A DNA stretch of 64,000 nt from an uncultured Sphingobacteriaceae bacterium (GCA_946480915.1 CAMLLO010000004.1:62001-126000), one strand, 5' to 3'; shown: positions 52,744 to 62,922, counted from the stretch's first letter. Notes: a model not told the origin generated them from the sequence alone. Numbers and translations: made by a program.

Positions 52744-55368
52744 TTATTTTTTTTCAAACAGTTCTAAATCTTGAAGATTCTTTACTTTCTTAAAGGAATC
52801 ATAAATAGAGCTGCTGGTGATTGTAAGCAACTCGCCCGACTTCATTTTACCTATCACATAATCCCATGCTTGTCTACTATTTTCCATTACCCTGTAGGGG
52901 ATGTGCGGTTTCACTTCAAGAAGTCCCTCTATCAATAACCCGGCGATTTCTTCCGGAGTTCTGCCTCTAAGATAATTTTCTTGGCAAATCACCACCTCAT
53001 CAAAAAGTTTTGCTGCCTGCCGACCCATTTCGCGAATGTCATCATCTCTTCTGTCTCCTGTCCCGGCAATTACCCCGGTATAGAAAGATGCGTTCACACT
53101 TGTTAAAAAGCCCTGAATTCCTTTCAGGCCGTCGGGGTTATGAGCATAATCGACAAGAATTTTGTAATCTTTAAACTCAAAAAGATTCATTCTGCCTGGA
53201 GTGTGTGTGGGTGATGGAGAAAAGGATTCGAGCGCAACCCGAATGTCTTCGGTTTTAAAACCCCACAAAAATACTGCAAGACTTGCGGCCAGCGCATTTT
53301 GGATCATAAAGTCAACCGTTCCCCTGAAAGTGATCGGGATGTTAGTGGTTTTAGCGATTTTTATTTTCCAGTCGCCCTTTTTGATAGTAAAATATCCATT
53401 GTCGCAAAAGGCAGCCACACCACCTGCTTTGCAATGCTTTTCAACCACGGGGTTGTTTTCGCTCATGCTAAAATAGGCCACATTGCAGTGTTTGGTTTGC
53501 TTTCCAATTTTTACGCAGTATTCATTATCGGCATTTAAAATAGCCCATCCATCGTTTTTTACTGATTCAATTACAACCTGTTTCACCCAGGCCAAATCGT
53601 CCAGAGTATGGATATCTGAGATTCCGAGATGGTCTTCCTGAATATTGGTCAGCACTGCAATATCACATTCATTAAATGCTAAGCCGGCCCGAAGTATTCC
53701 ACCCCGGGCTGTTTCCAACACGGCAAATTCCACCGTTGGGTCTTTCAACACAAATTCAGCACTTACAGGACCTGTGGTGTCCCCCTTGGTCATCAGAGAA
53801 TTCTGAATATAAATCCCGTCCGATGTAGTGTATCCAACCCTGTAGCCATTATTTTTAATAATATGCGCTATAAGCCGGGTGGTAGTGGTTTTTCCGTTGG
53901 TTCCTGTTATAGAAATGATTGGAATTTTCGACGACTTGCCCGGGGGGTACATCATATCAAGCACCGGGGCAGCAACATTTCTCGGGCGGCCTTCGCTCGG
54001 TGCCAGATGCATTCGAAATCCCGGCGCTGCGTTTACTTCAAGTACAACTCCGCCGGTTTCTTCTAAAGGTTCTGACAAGTTATCAGCCATAATATCTATT
54101 CCGCAGATATTTAAACCAATTACTTTGGCGATACGCTCGCATACAAACACATTTTGTGGATGAACAATGTCAGTAACATCTATCGAAGTACCACCTGTAC
54201 TAAGATTTGCGGTCGACTTTAAGTAGACGATCTCATCTTTTTTGGGAACAGTGTCTAAGGTGTAATTTTGTTTTTTTAACAGATCAAGAGTATCGCGGTC
54301 CACCGAAATTAAAGTGAGTACATTTTCATGTCCATAGCCGCGGCGTGGATCTTTGTTTTCCAGATCGATCAAATGCTGAATTGAAGTGTGCCCGTCGCCA
54401 ATGATATGTGCCGGAACACGTTTTGCTGCGGCCACCATTTTATTATCAATTACTAAAACTCTAAAATCATGCCCCGTGATAAAGCGTTCGACGATCACTG
54501 TTCGCGAATATTTTTGCGCATAGCGGAAAGCATCGTAAGCATCCTCCTCGGTTTGGATATTAATAGATGCACCTTTACCATGATTGCCATCCAAGGGTTT
54601 AAAGACCAGCGGAAATCCAAGATCTTCTATCGCACCTTTTAAATCAGCTTCACTGCTAATAGCCACTCCCTCGGCAACAGGGATCGCTTGTTCTTTCAGC
54701 AGCTTTTTGGTGTCGTCTTTGTTACCTGCCAAATCCACAGCAATACTGCTGGTTTTATCTGTCAGCGTTGCTCGAAAACGCACCTGATTTTTACCGTAGC
54801 CTAATTGAACAAGGGATTGGGAGTTTAACCTGATATAGGGAATACCACGTTTACGTGCTTCGTCAATAATTGATCCTGTGCTTGGTCCGAAGCGTACAAG
54901 ATCCCGCATTTTGCGCATTTCAGTGATATCGGCTTCAATATCATAATCATTCGCATCCGCTAAAGCTTTTGCAATTTCCACGGCTTTGTCTGCAGCATAC
55001 ATACCCACGCTTTCCTCGATATATTCGAATACAACGTTGTATATGCCGGTTATTTTTGTGCTGCGTGTTCTCCCAAACCCGGCGTCCATGCCGGCCAGTG
55101 TTTGTATTTCAAGTGCAATATGCTCAATAACATGCCCCATCCAGGTGCCTTCATCTACCCTTTCAAAAAAGCCGCCTTCATATCCGGGAGAACAAAAATG
55201 TGTGTACAAGCTGGGAATAAGCTTCTCAAGCCGATTGCGAAAACCTGAAATTTCATTTGTCGGCTTATGCTCAAACTCTTGAAGATCCAATTTCATTTGA
55301 ATCAGCTGATGGCGTTTTATAGACCAGATATTTGGGCCTCGTAGTGCTTGAATACTTAAGATCTTCAT
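52744..55368 (-). CDS. cphA: Cyanophycin synthetase CphA
   Basis: An 874-residue enzyme that alternately adds Asp and Arg to build cyanophycin (multi-L-arginyl-poly-L-aspartate), a nitrogen store. It has the three CphA1 parts. An N-domain spans about 1-160. An ATP-grasp half spans about 215-475 (PLVFKPLDGNHGKGASINIQT, then VEVNAAPGFRMHLAPSEGRPRNVA). A Mur-ligase-like half runs from about 480 onward, with P-loop SITGTNGKTTTTR near 485-497 and the closing SPTHTPGRMNLFEFKDYKIL, DYAHNPDGLKGI. Length and domains point to the bifunctional CphA1 type rather than the shorter CphA2. It diverges from cphB across 120 bp. Confidence 0.96.
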   Translation of the reverse strand: MKILSIQALRGPNIWSIKRHQLIQMKLDLQEFEHKPTNEISGFRNRLEKLIPSLYTHFCSPGYEGGFFERVDEGTWMGHVIEHIALEIQTLAGMDAGFGRTRSTKITGIYNVVFEYIEESVGMYAADKAVEIAKALADANDYDIEADITEMRKMRDLVRFGPSTGSIIDEARKRGIPYIRLNSQSLVQLGYGKNQVRFRATLTDKTSSIAVDLAGNKDDTKKLLKEQAIPVAEGVAISSEADLKGAIEDLGFPLVFKPLDGNHGKGASINIQTEEDAYDAFRYAQKYSRTVIVERFITGHDFRVLVIDNKMVAAAKRVPAHIIGDGHTSIQHLIDLENKDPRRGYGHENVLTLISVDRDTLDLLKKQNYTLDTVPKKDEIVYLKSTANLSTGGTSIDVTDIVHPQNVFVCERIAKVIGLNICGIDIMADNLSEPLEETGGVVLEVNAAPGFRMHLAPSEGRPRNVAAPVLDMMYPPGKSSKIPIISITGTNGKTTTTRLIAHIIKNNGYRVGYTTSDGIYIQNSLMTKGDTTGPVSAEFVLKDPTVEFAVLETARGGILRAGLAFNECDIAVLTNIQEDHLGISDIHTLDDLAWVKQVVIESVKNDGWAILNADNEYCVKIGKQTKHCNVAYFSMSENNPVVEKHCKAGGVAAFCDNGYFTIKKGDWKIKIAKTTNIPITFRGTVDFMIQNALAASLAVFLWGFKTEDIRVALESFSPSPTHTPGRMNLFEFKDYKILVDYAHNPDGLKGIQGFLTSVNASFYTGVIAGTGDRRDDDIREMGRQAAKLFDEVVICQENYLRGRTPEEIAGLLIEGLLEVKPHIPYRVMENSRQAWDYVIGKMKSGELLTITSSSIYDSFKKVKNLQDLELFEKK

Positions 55369-55489
55369 AAAAAAAATGTCAGGTTTAATTCAGTAAAATA
55401 GATAACGACAAGAATTTGAAAACAGTTTTAGGCTCACCCTAAAAACTTATTGGGCCCATATTTGATATATTTATATACTATTGAGAAAT

Positions 55490-56398
55490 ATGGTCCCAAA
55501 AGGCAAGCTAATTATTATCGGAGGTGCTGTTGATTTAGGAAGTTCTTTGAGTTATAACGACAATATAAGTCATCCGCATTATGTGAAATTTTTCGAGAAA
55601 GGAATTTTAAGACGCATTATTACCGAATCCGCAAAGGGCACAGACTCTGTCGTGGAAGTGATTACTACGGCTTCAAAAATCCCGGAATTAGTAGGTACAG
55701 AATATATAAAGTCTTTCAATCAACTTCAGTTAACTAACGTGCATGTTCTTGACATAAGAAGTCGCGAACAAGCAAATGCGCCTGATACTCTGGCCCGTGT
55801 GCGAAATGCAGATGTTGTTATGTTTTCAGGAGGTGATCAGCTACGGTTAACTGCAATTTTTGGAGGGACAGAGTTTTTACGAATACTTAAAACCCGGTAC
55901 AAAGAAGAGAACTTTATTATTGCAGGTACCTCTGCGGGTGCAGCAGCCGCCTCTTCAAATATGATTTACCGTGGCAGCAGCAGCGAAGCTTTAATTAAAG
56001 GAGAAATACAGATCACCGGAGGTTTAGGCTTGATCGACGATGTGATTGTTGATACTCACTTTGTGCAGCGGGGAAGAATTGGCCGGTTGTTTTATGCTGT
56101 AGCCACAAACCCGGGTATGTTGGGTATTGGCCTGGGCGAAGATGCCGGACTTTTAATTACCGAAGGGGTAACTTTAGAAGCAATAGGCTCGGGATTGACA
56201 ATTTTAGTTGATGGACGGTATATAAGCGAAACTAATATTTATGATATAGAAATTGGTTCGCCGGTTTCGATTGATAATCTAAAAGTTCATGTAATGTCGA
56301 TTTTTGATAAATATGACCTACATAGCCATGAATTAACAATAAATAAAGCCATCAAAGTTGAAGAGGAAGTTTACCTGAAAATGAAAGATAAAGACTAA
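55490..56398 (+). CDS. cphB: Cyanophycinase CphB (peptidase family S51)
   Basis: About 302 residues. A serine exopeptidase that cleaves cyanophycin to beta-Asp-Arg dipeptides. GKLIIIGGAVDLGSS opens the fold; MFSGGDQLRLT is near residue 113. The nucleophile Ser148 is in the elbow AGTSAGAAAASSNMI, followed by ITGGLGLIDDVIVDTHFVQRGRIGRL, a core block of cyanophycinases. No signal peptide is seen, as expected for intracellular granules. ATG 55490 is preferred to the upstream TTG 55481. It lies 2 nt before the isoaspartyl peptidase gene. Confidence 0.95.
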   Translation: MVPKGKLIIIGGAVDLGSSLSYNDNISHPHYVKFFEKGILRRIITESAKGTDSVVEVITTASKIPELVGTEYIKSFNQLQLTNVHVLDIRSREQANAPDTLARVRNADVVMFSGGDQLRLTAIFGGTEFLRILKTRYKEENFIIAGTSAGAAAASSNMIYRGSSSEALIKGEIQITGGLGLIDDVIVDTHFVQRGRIGRLFYAVATNPGMLGIGLGEDAGLLITEGVTLEAIGSGLTILVDGRYISETNIYDIEIGSPVSIDNLKVHVMSIFDKYDLHSHELTINKAIKVEEEVYLKMKDKD

Positions 56399-56400
56399 AA

Positions 56401-57249
56401 ATGGAAGCGAAAGTGGGTATTCATGGTGGGTTTTTTAGCGAGTCGACCGATAGTGAAGAGGTTAAAATTGAAAAGCAAAATGCTCTCAAAGAGATCATTG
56501 AAAAGACACGCAATTACCTGGAAACCCATTCTGCACTCGATACAGTTGTTTATGGAGTTTCTTTATTAGAAGACTGTGAATTGTTCAACGCGGGTTTGGG
56601 ATCGCAAATTCAAAGCGATGGTAAAATACGTTTAAGTGCATCTTTAATGGATGGGTTTACGAAAAAGTTTTCGGGTGTAATTAATATTCAAGATGTTAAA
56701 AATCCCGTTCTAATCGCTAAAAAGCTGATGGATTTCGATGATAGAGTATTAAGTGGCGCCGAAGCACTCAACTTTGCCCGCGAAATTGGTTTTGAACATT
56801 ATAATTCAGAAACACCATTAAGAAAGCAGCAGTATTTAAAGAAATTAAATGAATCTGTTCAAAAAGGAACCGTTGGTTGCGTTGCGATTGATAAAGACGG
56901 CAGATTGGCTGCCGCTACCTCCACCGGTGGCAAAGGCTTTGAAATTCCCGGGAGGGTTAGCGATTCGGCAACTGTTGCAGGCAACTACGCAAACGATTTT
57001 GTTGCTGTGTCTTGCACTGGCGTTGGAGAAGATATTGTAAGCGGAGCCCTGGCGGCGAAAATCGCTACGCGTATGATCGATGGCTTCACTTTAAAAGATG
57101 CCTGCGATAAATCCATGGCTGAACTAAAGCCATTTGATGGTTTCGCCGGTGTTATTTGTATTTCCTCCAAGGGCGAAATTTACCATACAGATTCTCATCC
57201 GTATATGGTTTGGGCGTATTTTGACAAAGAGGCGGTGGTGTTTGGGTAG
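56401..57249 (+). CDS. Isoaspartyl peptidase / plant-type L-asparaginase (Ntn hydrolase)
   Basis: A 282-residue precursor that cleaves itself before Thr157 (KGTVGCVAIDKDG) to expose the nucleophile. Beta-subunit motifs ATSTGGKGFEIPGRVSDSA and GVGEDIV are present, while the usual GRVGDSP loop reads GRVSDSA. Such enzymes hydrolyse beta-aspartyl dipeptides. Here the expected substrate is beta-Asp-Arg from CphB, giving Asp and Arg. It is shorter than typical members (about 310-330). The 2-nt gap to cphB implies one transcript. Confidence 0.93.
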   Translation: MEAKVGIHGGFFSESTDSEEVKIEKQNALKEIIEKTRNYLETHSALDTVVYGVSLLEDCELFNAGLGSQIQSDGKIRLSASLMDGFTKKFSGVINIQDVKNPVLIAKKLMDFDDRVLSGAEALNFAREIGFEHYNSETPLRKQQYLKKLNESVQKGTVGCVAIDKDGRLAAATSTGGKGFEIPGRVSDSATVAGNYANDFVAVSCTGVGEDIVSGALAAKIATRMIDGFTLKDACDKSMAELKPFDGFAGVICISSKGEIYHTDSHPYMVWAYFDKEAVVFG

Positions 57250-57487
57250 AGTTAGTTTATCCAGCAGCATTATTTTCACATTTTTGGATCTTACTTAAGC
57301 GGACATTTCTTTTTGTTTCAGCTTGATTCTCGTCTGGCTCTCAGACCCCTATTGCCCGAAAATAATAATTTGTCCCCCTACTTAAACTAAATTAACCCTT
57401 ATATACGCCAGGCAACATACTTATGTTTGTTTTGCTAATCCGCTGCTCGTTTAATTAAATTTTTTATCCAATTATTAACCCCTTGTT

Positions 57488-60400
57488 ATGAAAAAACTTT
57501 TACTTTTTGTAATTGCTATGGTCTGCTTGTTCAGTTTTGATCTAGCAGCACAAGTTCCCAATTTACCTACGAAAGCAAGCCTTAGCGAAACCATTTTATC
57601 TTCACGCGCATTTTCAAATGGGACGCAGACAGATACGGTTGTAAAACAGCGTCCGATAGCGAATGATTACACGCTGGAAGTTGTTGCAAAAGTTAATTCT
57701 GCGACGGGTCGCGGGCTTGATATTGAAGCACGGAATGCGATGGTTAAAGGATTTAGGCTGTCGCTGGATGCTTCTGTTTTAAAGTGGACATCTTCCTTAA
57801 ACTCAAGCACAGCTTTAACTTCGTCGGATGCGGGCAAGAGTCAAACCATCCGCATAGCGGTAAAAGACCAATCGGCACATATTTATCAAAATGGTGTTTT
57901 TGTGCAAACTCAGGCACTTTCAACTATCAAAGATATCGTGGGGGGGGTTGAATCGGATAACCTGTTGAACACAAGCAAGGGGCCAAATCTAGTTTCAAAC
58001 TGGGCAGGTACCGCGCCCAATAATACTGGCCGCCCGAGTGATTATGGCTGGGCTTATACAGGTACCACTGTAAACCTTTTTAATACGGCAAATTCAGGAA
58101 GCGGCATCAGATATATGGATATAAATGCCTCGTCGGGAAGCAATGTGCATTTGTACAATGGCAGCCCATACGTTGGCCGCTTAATGTTTATCAGATGGGA
58201 TGGTTCAGCCTATCAAAATGCATGCTTTAGCTATCCGGTAACGCTAGAAGCTAATAAGACGTATGATTTTTCGATGCTTCATGCTTATGTTACAAATGCT
58301 ACAGGCGGCAAAGCGATAACTGTAGGAATTGGAAAAACGACTGCAACCAGCGGCAGATTTGCTTCCCATGTGTTTAATACCAGTGGAACTAAAGTCTTTA
58401 AAAAAGAAAACTTCGTTTTTACCTCTCAGGAAGCAGGACAATACTATTTAACGTTTACGGGTAATTGGGCATTATTCTCAATTGCAGAATTAGCAGTAAA
58501 TAAAATTGATGTAAACCCGAGGTTCGTTTTTGGTAAGGACTATCCAAGTGGCGCTGTCGATATGGAAATTTCCTCGGTAACTTACGAGGAAGGTGCTTAT
58601 GCCCCTTCGGAAGTTGTGACCGAGCCGCAGCAGAATGTGATGATAAGCGGCAATGTGGTTTACATGCTGCCTTCGTTCAATAAGAATTTCATTGTATCCG
58701 GAAAAACTGATTTTCACCTTACAGGAGAAACTACGCCACTCATAAATTCGTCGGTTGAATTAAATTCCGACGATGCCTGGTTGTTTTTCGACAATATAAA
58801 ACCTTCAATTGTTGTTTCAGATTGGCTTGCTCAAGTCACCATAAACGGTTCTCCGGCGGCCAATAATCCAAATGTGCGAATCAGTATTTATAAAAATGGT
58901 ACGGTAATTATCCCCAATGGAAATCAGATCTCAAGCCGGGCCTTGCAGGTGTTTGATCAACCGAACCTGGGCGGAACCGGAAGATCATTTGAAATCGAAA
59001 AGTACCACAATAGTTTAGGCGATTTTGATAATAAGATTCGATCCTTCAAATTAAGCCGTGGTTATATGGCTACCCTGGCCAATAACGCCGACGGATCCGG
59101 CTACAGCCGCGTATTTATTGCTAACGACGCTGACCTGATTATCAATACCATGCCTCTGGGTTTAGATACCACAGTTTCTTTTATCCGTGTATTTAAATGG
59201 GATTGGCCCAGTAAAAAAGGCAAGGCCGGATGGTCGCCTGCTAAACTAAATGCAACCTGGTATTACGACTGGAACATAGGGGGCGGCCCTTCAAGCGACT
59301 ACGAGTATGCAATTATTCGTCAAAATGCAGGCTGGCCTTCGTGGACGGACATAAATAATAAAAAGAATGTGAACCATCTCCTCGGATTTAACGAGCCGGA
59401 CAGGCCCGATCAATCTAATATGACTGTTGATGAAGCTATCGCCCAATGGCCTGAAATGATGAAGTCGGGACTGCGAATCGGTTCGCCTGCACCTGCCAGT
59501 CCTCATTCAAGCTGGATTACAGATTTTCTTACTAAATGCAACCAGTTTAATTACCGTGTTGATTATGTAGCTATACATTGTTATTGGGGAGGATTAACAC
59601 CTTCGCAATGGTACTCGCAATTGAAGAGTATTTACGATAGAGTTAAACGCCCTCTGTGGATTACAGAATGGAATAATGGCGCAAATTGGACCACAGAAAG
59701 TTGGCCTTCAGATCAGACAGCTCAGTTTGAGAAGCAATATAACGACATAAAAGGCATTTTGCAGGTGCTTGATACTGCATCGTTTGTTGAACGCTATGCC
59801 ATATACGATTGGGTAGAGAATAAAAGAGCGATGGTATTGGGCGATACACTTACACTTGCAGGTAAATACTATGCTGCCAATAAATCGGATTTTGCCTATC
59901 GCTCGAACAAAGCATACGTTCATAACTGGAAACTTATATCTCCACTGCTATCCAGCAAAATAAACAACGAGGATTATTTTAAAGTTACCCTTAGCTGGAA
60001 AGATTTGAATGGAGAATTGGGTTCGAAATATATTTTAGAGAGGAAAGTTAACGGCGTAGACCCCGATTTTCTGCCTGTTTATGAAATTCAAGGGTATGTC
60101 AAAGGAAGCACTCTGAGCTATGTTGATAGTGTGTTCGATAAAGCAACTTATAGAGTAAAGGCATTTAATGTTGGAGGAGATCAGTTTGTCTATTCATCAA
60201 CTTTTGATGTACTGAGAGATGCCGCTCCTGTTGCTCCAACAAGTCTCACCGGTGAGGTGCTTTCGTCATCAATAACCAAACTGAACTGGAACGCTGGCAC
60301 AAACGCCCGCTCTTATAATCTAAAACGGTCGCTGAATGAAGCTGGCCCTTTTGAAACAATTTATGGAAGAACAACTCAGCTTGTTTACCAGGACACTACT

Positions 60401-62827
60401 TTAGTCCCTTCAACTGATTATTATTATGCGGTTACGTCACTAAATTCAGCTGGCGAGAGCATCAATTCGGCAATCTTAAAATTGCGCACAAAAGACTTGG
60501 TGGCGCCTGATAGCGTGAGGAATCCAAGAGCAGCTTCCGGCGATACCAAAGTTGTATTAACATGGGATTTTATGTACGATGCTAAATATGATATCTTCCG
60601 TTCAGAAACCATAAACGGCACTTTTGATACGATCGCAACCAATGTAAATGCCGTTCGTTATGAAGATACAGGTAGGCTAAACGGCAAGACCTATTATTAT
60701 AAGGTCGTTGCTCAAAATGCTGCTGGTCGCAGTCCCGAGACATCCATACTGCAAGGCACCCCTGCAAATGGTCGATATGTTTACCTGAGTTTGGATGAAA
60801 CCACCGGAACATTTGCTCAAGATGTTTGGGGAGGCTATCACGGCACTCTGGCCGCAACAGCAAGCCACGCCGAAGGACATACATCCGGTGCGATGAAGTT
60901 AAACGGTACAGCAACGTCATATGCAACCTTAAATCCAGGCTTACTTACAGGCCTAAATGATTTTACCATATCTACATGGGTAAAAATGGACGCACTTTCG
61001 AACTGGATGCGAATTTTCGATTTCGGTGCCGGAACCTCAAAATATATGTTCCTTACGCCACAGGTAAATGTCAGCAGCGGAAAATCCACCGTTCGTTATA
61101 CCATTAAAAATGGCAGCGGAGAGCAAAGTGTAAGTTATCCTTTCAGCTTCCCGTTAAACACCTGGACGCATTTTGCAATCAGCCAATCTGGTGATACCGC
61201 CAAATTATATATCAACGGTGCGTTGGTCGCTGCAAATGCAGTACTCATTAAACCATCCGATCTTGGCATTACCAATCAAAATTATCTTGGGAAATCACAA
61301 TACAACGACCCGCTATTGAAAGGATCTATTGATGAATTCAAGATCTTTAATCGAGCATTTAGCGAGGCGGAAGTACTGGATGCAATGAAGGATGAGCAGA
61401 TCATCACGTTTAATCCTTTTTCGGATAAAGTGCTTGGAGAAGAGGATTTTGATCCTTCGGCTACAGCATCTTCCTCTTTGCCTGTCTCGTACAGCAGTTC
61501 GGACACCAGTATTGCAAGCATAACAAGTGAAGGTAAGATTCATCTCGTTGGCAGAGGGACAGCTACAATAACTGCTTCTCAAACCGGAAATGATATATAT
61601 CGTGCAGCTCCCGCCGTTATTCAGCAATTGAACGTTTTTGCTCCACCGGCAATGAATGTTAAAAATATAGAAATAGCACTTGATGAAAACGGAAGTGCGT
61701 CTATCACTCCCGAAATGGTAGACAATGGTTCTGTGAGCTATAACGGCTCCCTGACATTAACCTTAGACACAGCTGCTTTCGACTGCTCCAGTGTAGGATC
61801 TCCGGTTATCGTAAAACTTACCGGCACAGATGAAAAGGGTTATAAAAGTTCTGCGACTGCAGAAGTAAATGTTGTTGATAAACTAAAACCTGCAATTGCG
61901 GCCTACGCTAATCAGTTTTTCTGTTTCTCAGGTGATACTTACGCCCTGCCTCTTTTAAGTACGTCTGATAATTGCGGGATTTCTTCTGTTGCGTATAGCA
62001 TAAGCGGTGCGACTACCAGAAGTGGTTCTGGTTCGGATGCAAGTGGAATTTTCAATACTGGCGAGTCGATAATTAACTGGACCGTTACCGATATTCACGG
62101 CAATATAAATACAGCTGTTTCAACTGTTACAGTTAACCTTCCATTACAGGTAATTATCCCTGATGTTTATGCAATCGACTCTATCTCTACCAAGAAAAAC
62201 ACTATTTACCTGGGCTACGGTCCTACTTCATTAACAATTCACGCTACGGCTGATGGAGGTTCAGGATCTTTTAATTACTTATGGAGCACAGGTTCAACAA
62301 GCGAATCGATTGCTGTTACTACCGCAGGAACTTATTCTGTAATTGTTACTGATTCGAAAGGCTGTCAAACATCAGCTTCAATACTTATCATAACACAAGA
62401 CGTAACCTGCGGCAACAAAAAGGATAAGGTACTGATTTGCCATAACGGAAATACTCTATGCGTAGATGCAAGCGCGGTTCAGGCTCATCTAAATCATGGT
62501 GATCAATTAGGTTCTTGTGAGAATAGGACAAATACCCTGTCTCAAAGCCAAAGTTTAGCTCAGAAATCTAATTCGTTCGATGATTTGGGAACACCGAAGA
62601 TCCTAGTGTATCCTAACCCTGCCAGAGATTATATTTACATTTCCGGACTTGATACAAAAGCATACCAATACAACCTATTTACTTTGGGAGGCAGTAAAAT
62701 TTCCACTGGAGTTTTACAGGACGGAAAGATTTCTCTTCCTGCCAACATGGTTAATGGGAATTATTTACTGCAAATAATCGAGAATGGTAAAACCACGATC
62801 AGCAGACAGGTAATAGTTCAGAAATAA
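57488..62827 (+). CDS. Giant T9SS-exported glycoside hydrolase (GH128-like), multidomain
   Basis: 1779 residues. A signal peptide (1-21) is followed by beta-rich regions to about 480 and a beta/gamma-crystallin-like stretch at about 485-550 (VFDQPNLGGTGRSFEIEKY). The catalytic TIM-barrel-like domain spans about 580-840 with candidate acids E636 (GFNEPD) and E727 (ITEWN), as in GH128 beta-1,3-glucanases. Then come two fibronectin III domains (about 910-1090), a LamG-like lectin fold (1095-1300), a Big_2-like domain (1310-1385), HYR-like and PKD/SprB-like segments to 1640, a Cys/His motif (CHNGNTLCVDASAVQAHLNH) and a type A T9SS sorting domain (1705-1779). Export through the type IX system is inferred. 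Confidence 0.85.
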   Translation: MKKLLLFVIAMVCLFSFDLAAQVPNLPTKASLSETILSSRAFSNGTQTDTVVKQRPIANDYTLEVVAKVNSATGRGLDIEARNAMVKGFRLSLDASVLKWTSSLNSSTALTSSDAGKSQTIRIAVKDQSAHIYQNGVFVQTQALSTIKDIVGGVESDNLLNTSKGPNLVSNWAGTAPNNTGRPSDYGWAYTGTTVNLFNTANSGSGIRYMDINASSGSNVHLYNGSPYVGRLMFIRWDGSAYQNACFSYPVTLEANKTYDFSMLHAYVTNATGGKAITVGIGKTTATSGRFASHVFNTSGTKVFKKENFVFTSQEAGQYYLTFTGNWALFSIAELAVNKIDVNPRFVFGKDYPSGAVDMEISSVTYEEGAYAPSEVVTEPQQNVMISGNVVYMLPSFNKNFIVSGKTDFHLTGETTPLINSSVELNSDDAWLFFDNIKPSIVVSDWLAQVTINGSPAANNPNVRISIYKNGTVIIPNGNQISSRALQVFDQPNLGGTGRSFEIEKYHNSLGDFDNKIRSFKLSRGYMATLANNADGSGYSRVFIANDADLIINTMPLGLDTTVSFIRVFKWDWPSKKGKAGWSPAKLNATWYYDWNIGGGPSSDYEYAIIRQNAGWPSWTDINNKKNVNHLLGFNEPDRPDQSNMTVDEAIAQWPEMMKSGLRIGSPAPASPHSSWITDFLTKCNQFNYRVDYVAIHCYWGGLTPSQWYSQLKSIYDRVKRPLWITEWNNGANWTTESWPSDQTAQFEKQYNDIKGILQVLDTASFVERYAIYDWVENKRAMVLGDTLTLAGKYYAANKSDFAYRSNKAYVHNWKLISPLLSSKINNEDYFKVTLSWKDLNGELGSKYILERKVNGVDPDFLPVYEIQGYVKGSTLSYVDSVFDKATYRVKAFNVGGDQFVYSSTFDVLRDAAPVAPTSLTGEVLSSSITKLNWNAGTNARSYNLKRSLNEAGPFETIYGRTTQLVYQDTTLVPSTDYYYAVTSLNSAGESINSAILKLRTKDLVAPDSVRNPRAASGDTKVVLTWDFMYDAKYDIFRSETINGTFDTIATNVNAVRYEDTGRLNGKTYYYKVVAQNAAGRSPETSILQGTPANGRYVYLSLDETTGTFAQDVWGGYHGTLAATASHAEGHTSGAMKLNGTATSYATLNPGLLTGLNDFTISTWVKMDALSNWMRIFDFGAGTSKYMFLTPQVNVSSGKSTVRYTIKNGSGEQSVSYPFSFPLNTWTHFAISQSGDTAKLYINGALVAANAVLIKPSDLGITNQNYLGKSQYNDPLLKGSIDEFKIFNRAFSEAEVLDAMKDEQIITFNPFSDKVLGEEDFDPSATASSSLPVSYSSSDTSIASITSEGKIHLVGRGTATITASQTGNDIYRAAPAVIQQLNVFAPPAMNVKNIEIALDENGSASITPEMVDNGSVSYNGSLTLTLDTAAFDCSSVGSPVIVKLTGTDEKGYKSSATAEVNVVDKLKPAIAAYANQFFCFSGDTYALPLLSTSDNCGISSVAYSISGATTRSGSGSDASGIFNTGESIINWTVTDIHGNINTAVSTVTVNLPLQVIIPDVYAIDSISTKKNTIYLGYGPTSLTIHATADGGSGSFNYLWSTGSTSESIAVTTAGTYSVIVTDSKGCQTSASILIITQDVTCGNKKDKVLICHNGNTLCVDASAVQAHLNHGDQLGSCENRTNTLSQSQSLAQKSNSFDDLGTPKILVYPNPARDYIYISGLDTKAYQYNLFTLGGSKISTGVLQDGKISLPANMVNGNYLLQIIENGKTTISRQVIVQK

Positions 62828-62844
62828 AAGAACAGATTTAATTA

Positions 62845-62880
62845 GCAAAAAGCTCCGGAGTTTTCTCAGGAGCTTTTTGC
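62845..62880 (+). terminator. Terminator after the giant hydrolase gene
   Basis: A 12-bp stem (GCAAAAAGCTCC and its complement) with a 12-nt loop, 18 nt after the stop codon. Confidence 0.7.
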
Positions 62881-62922
62881 TTTTAGGAAGTGATAGGCCT
62901 CAGGTGATAAACGCCTCAGTAA

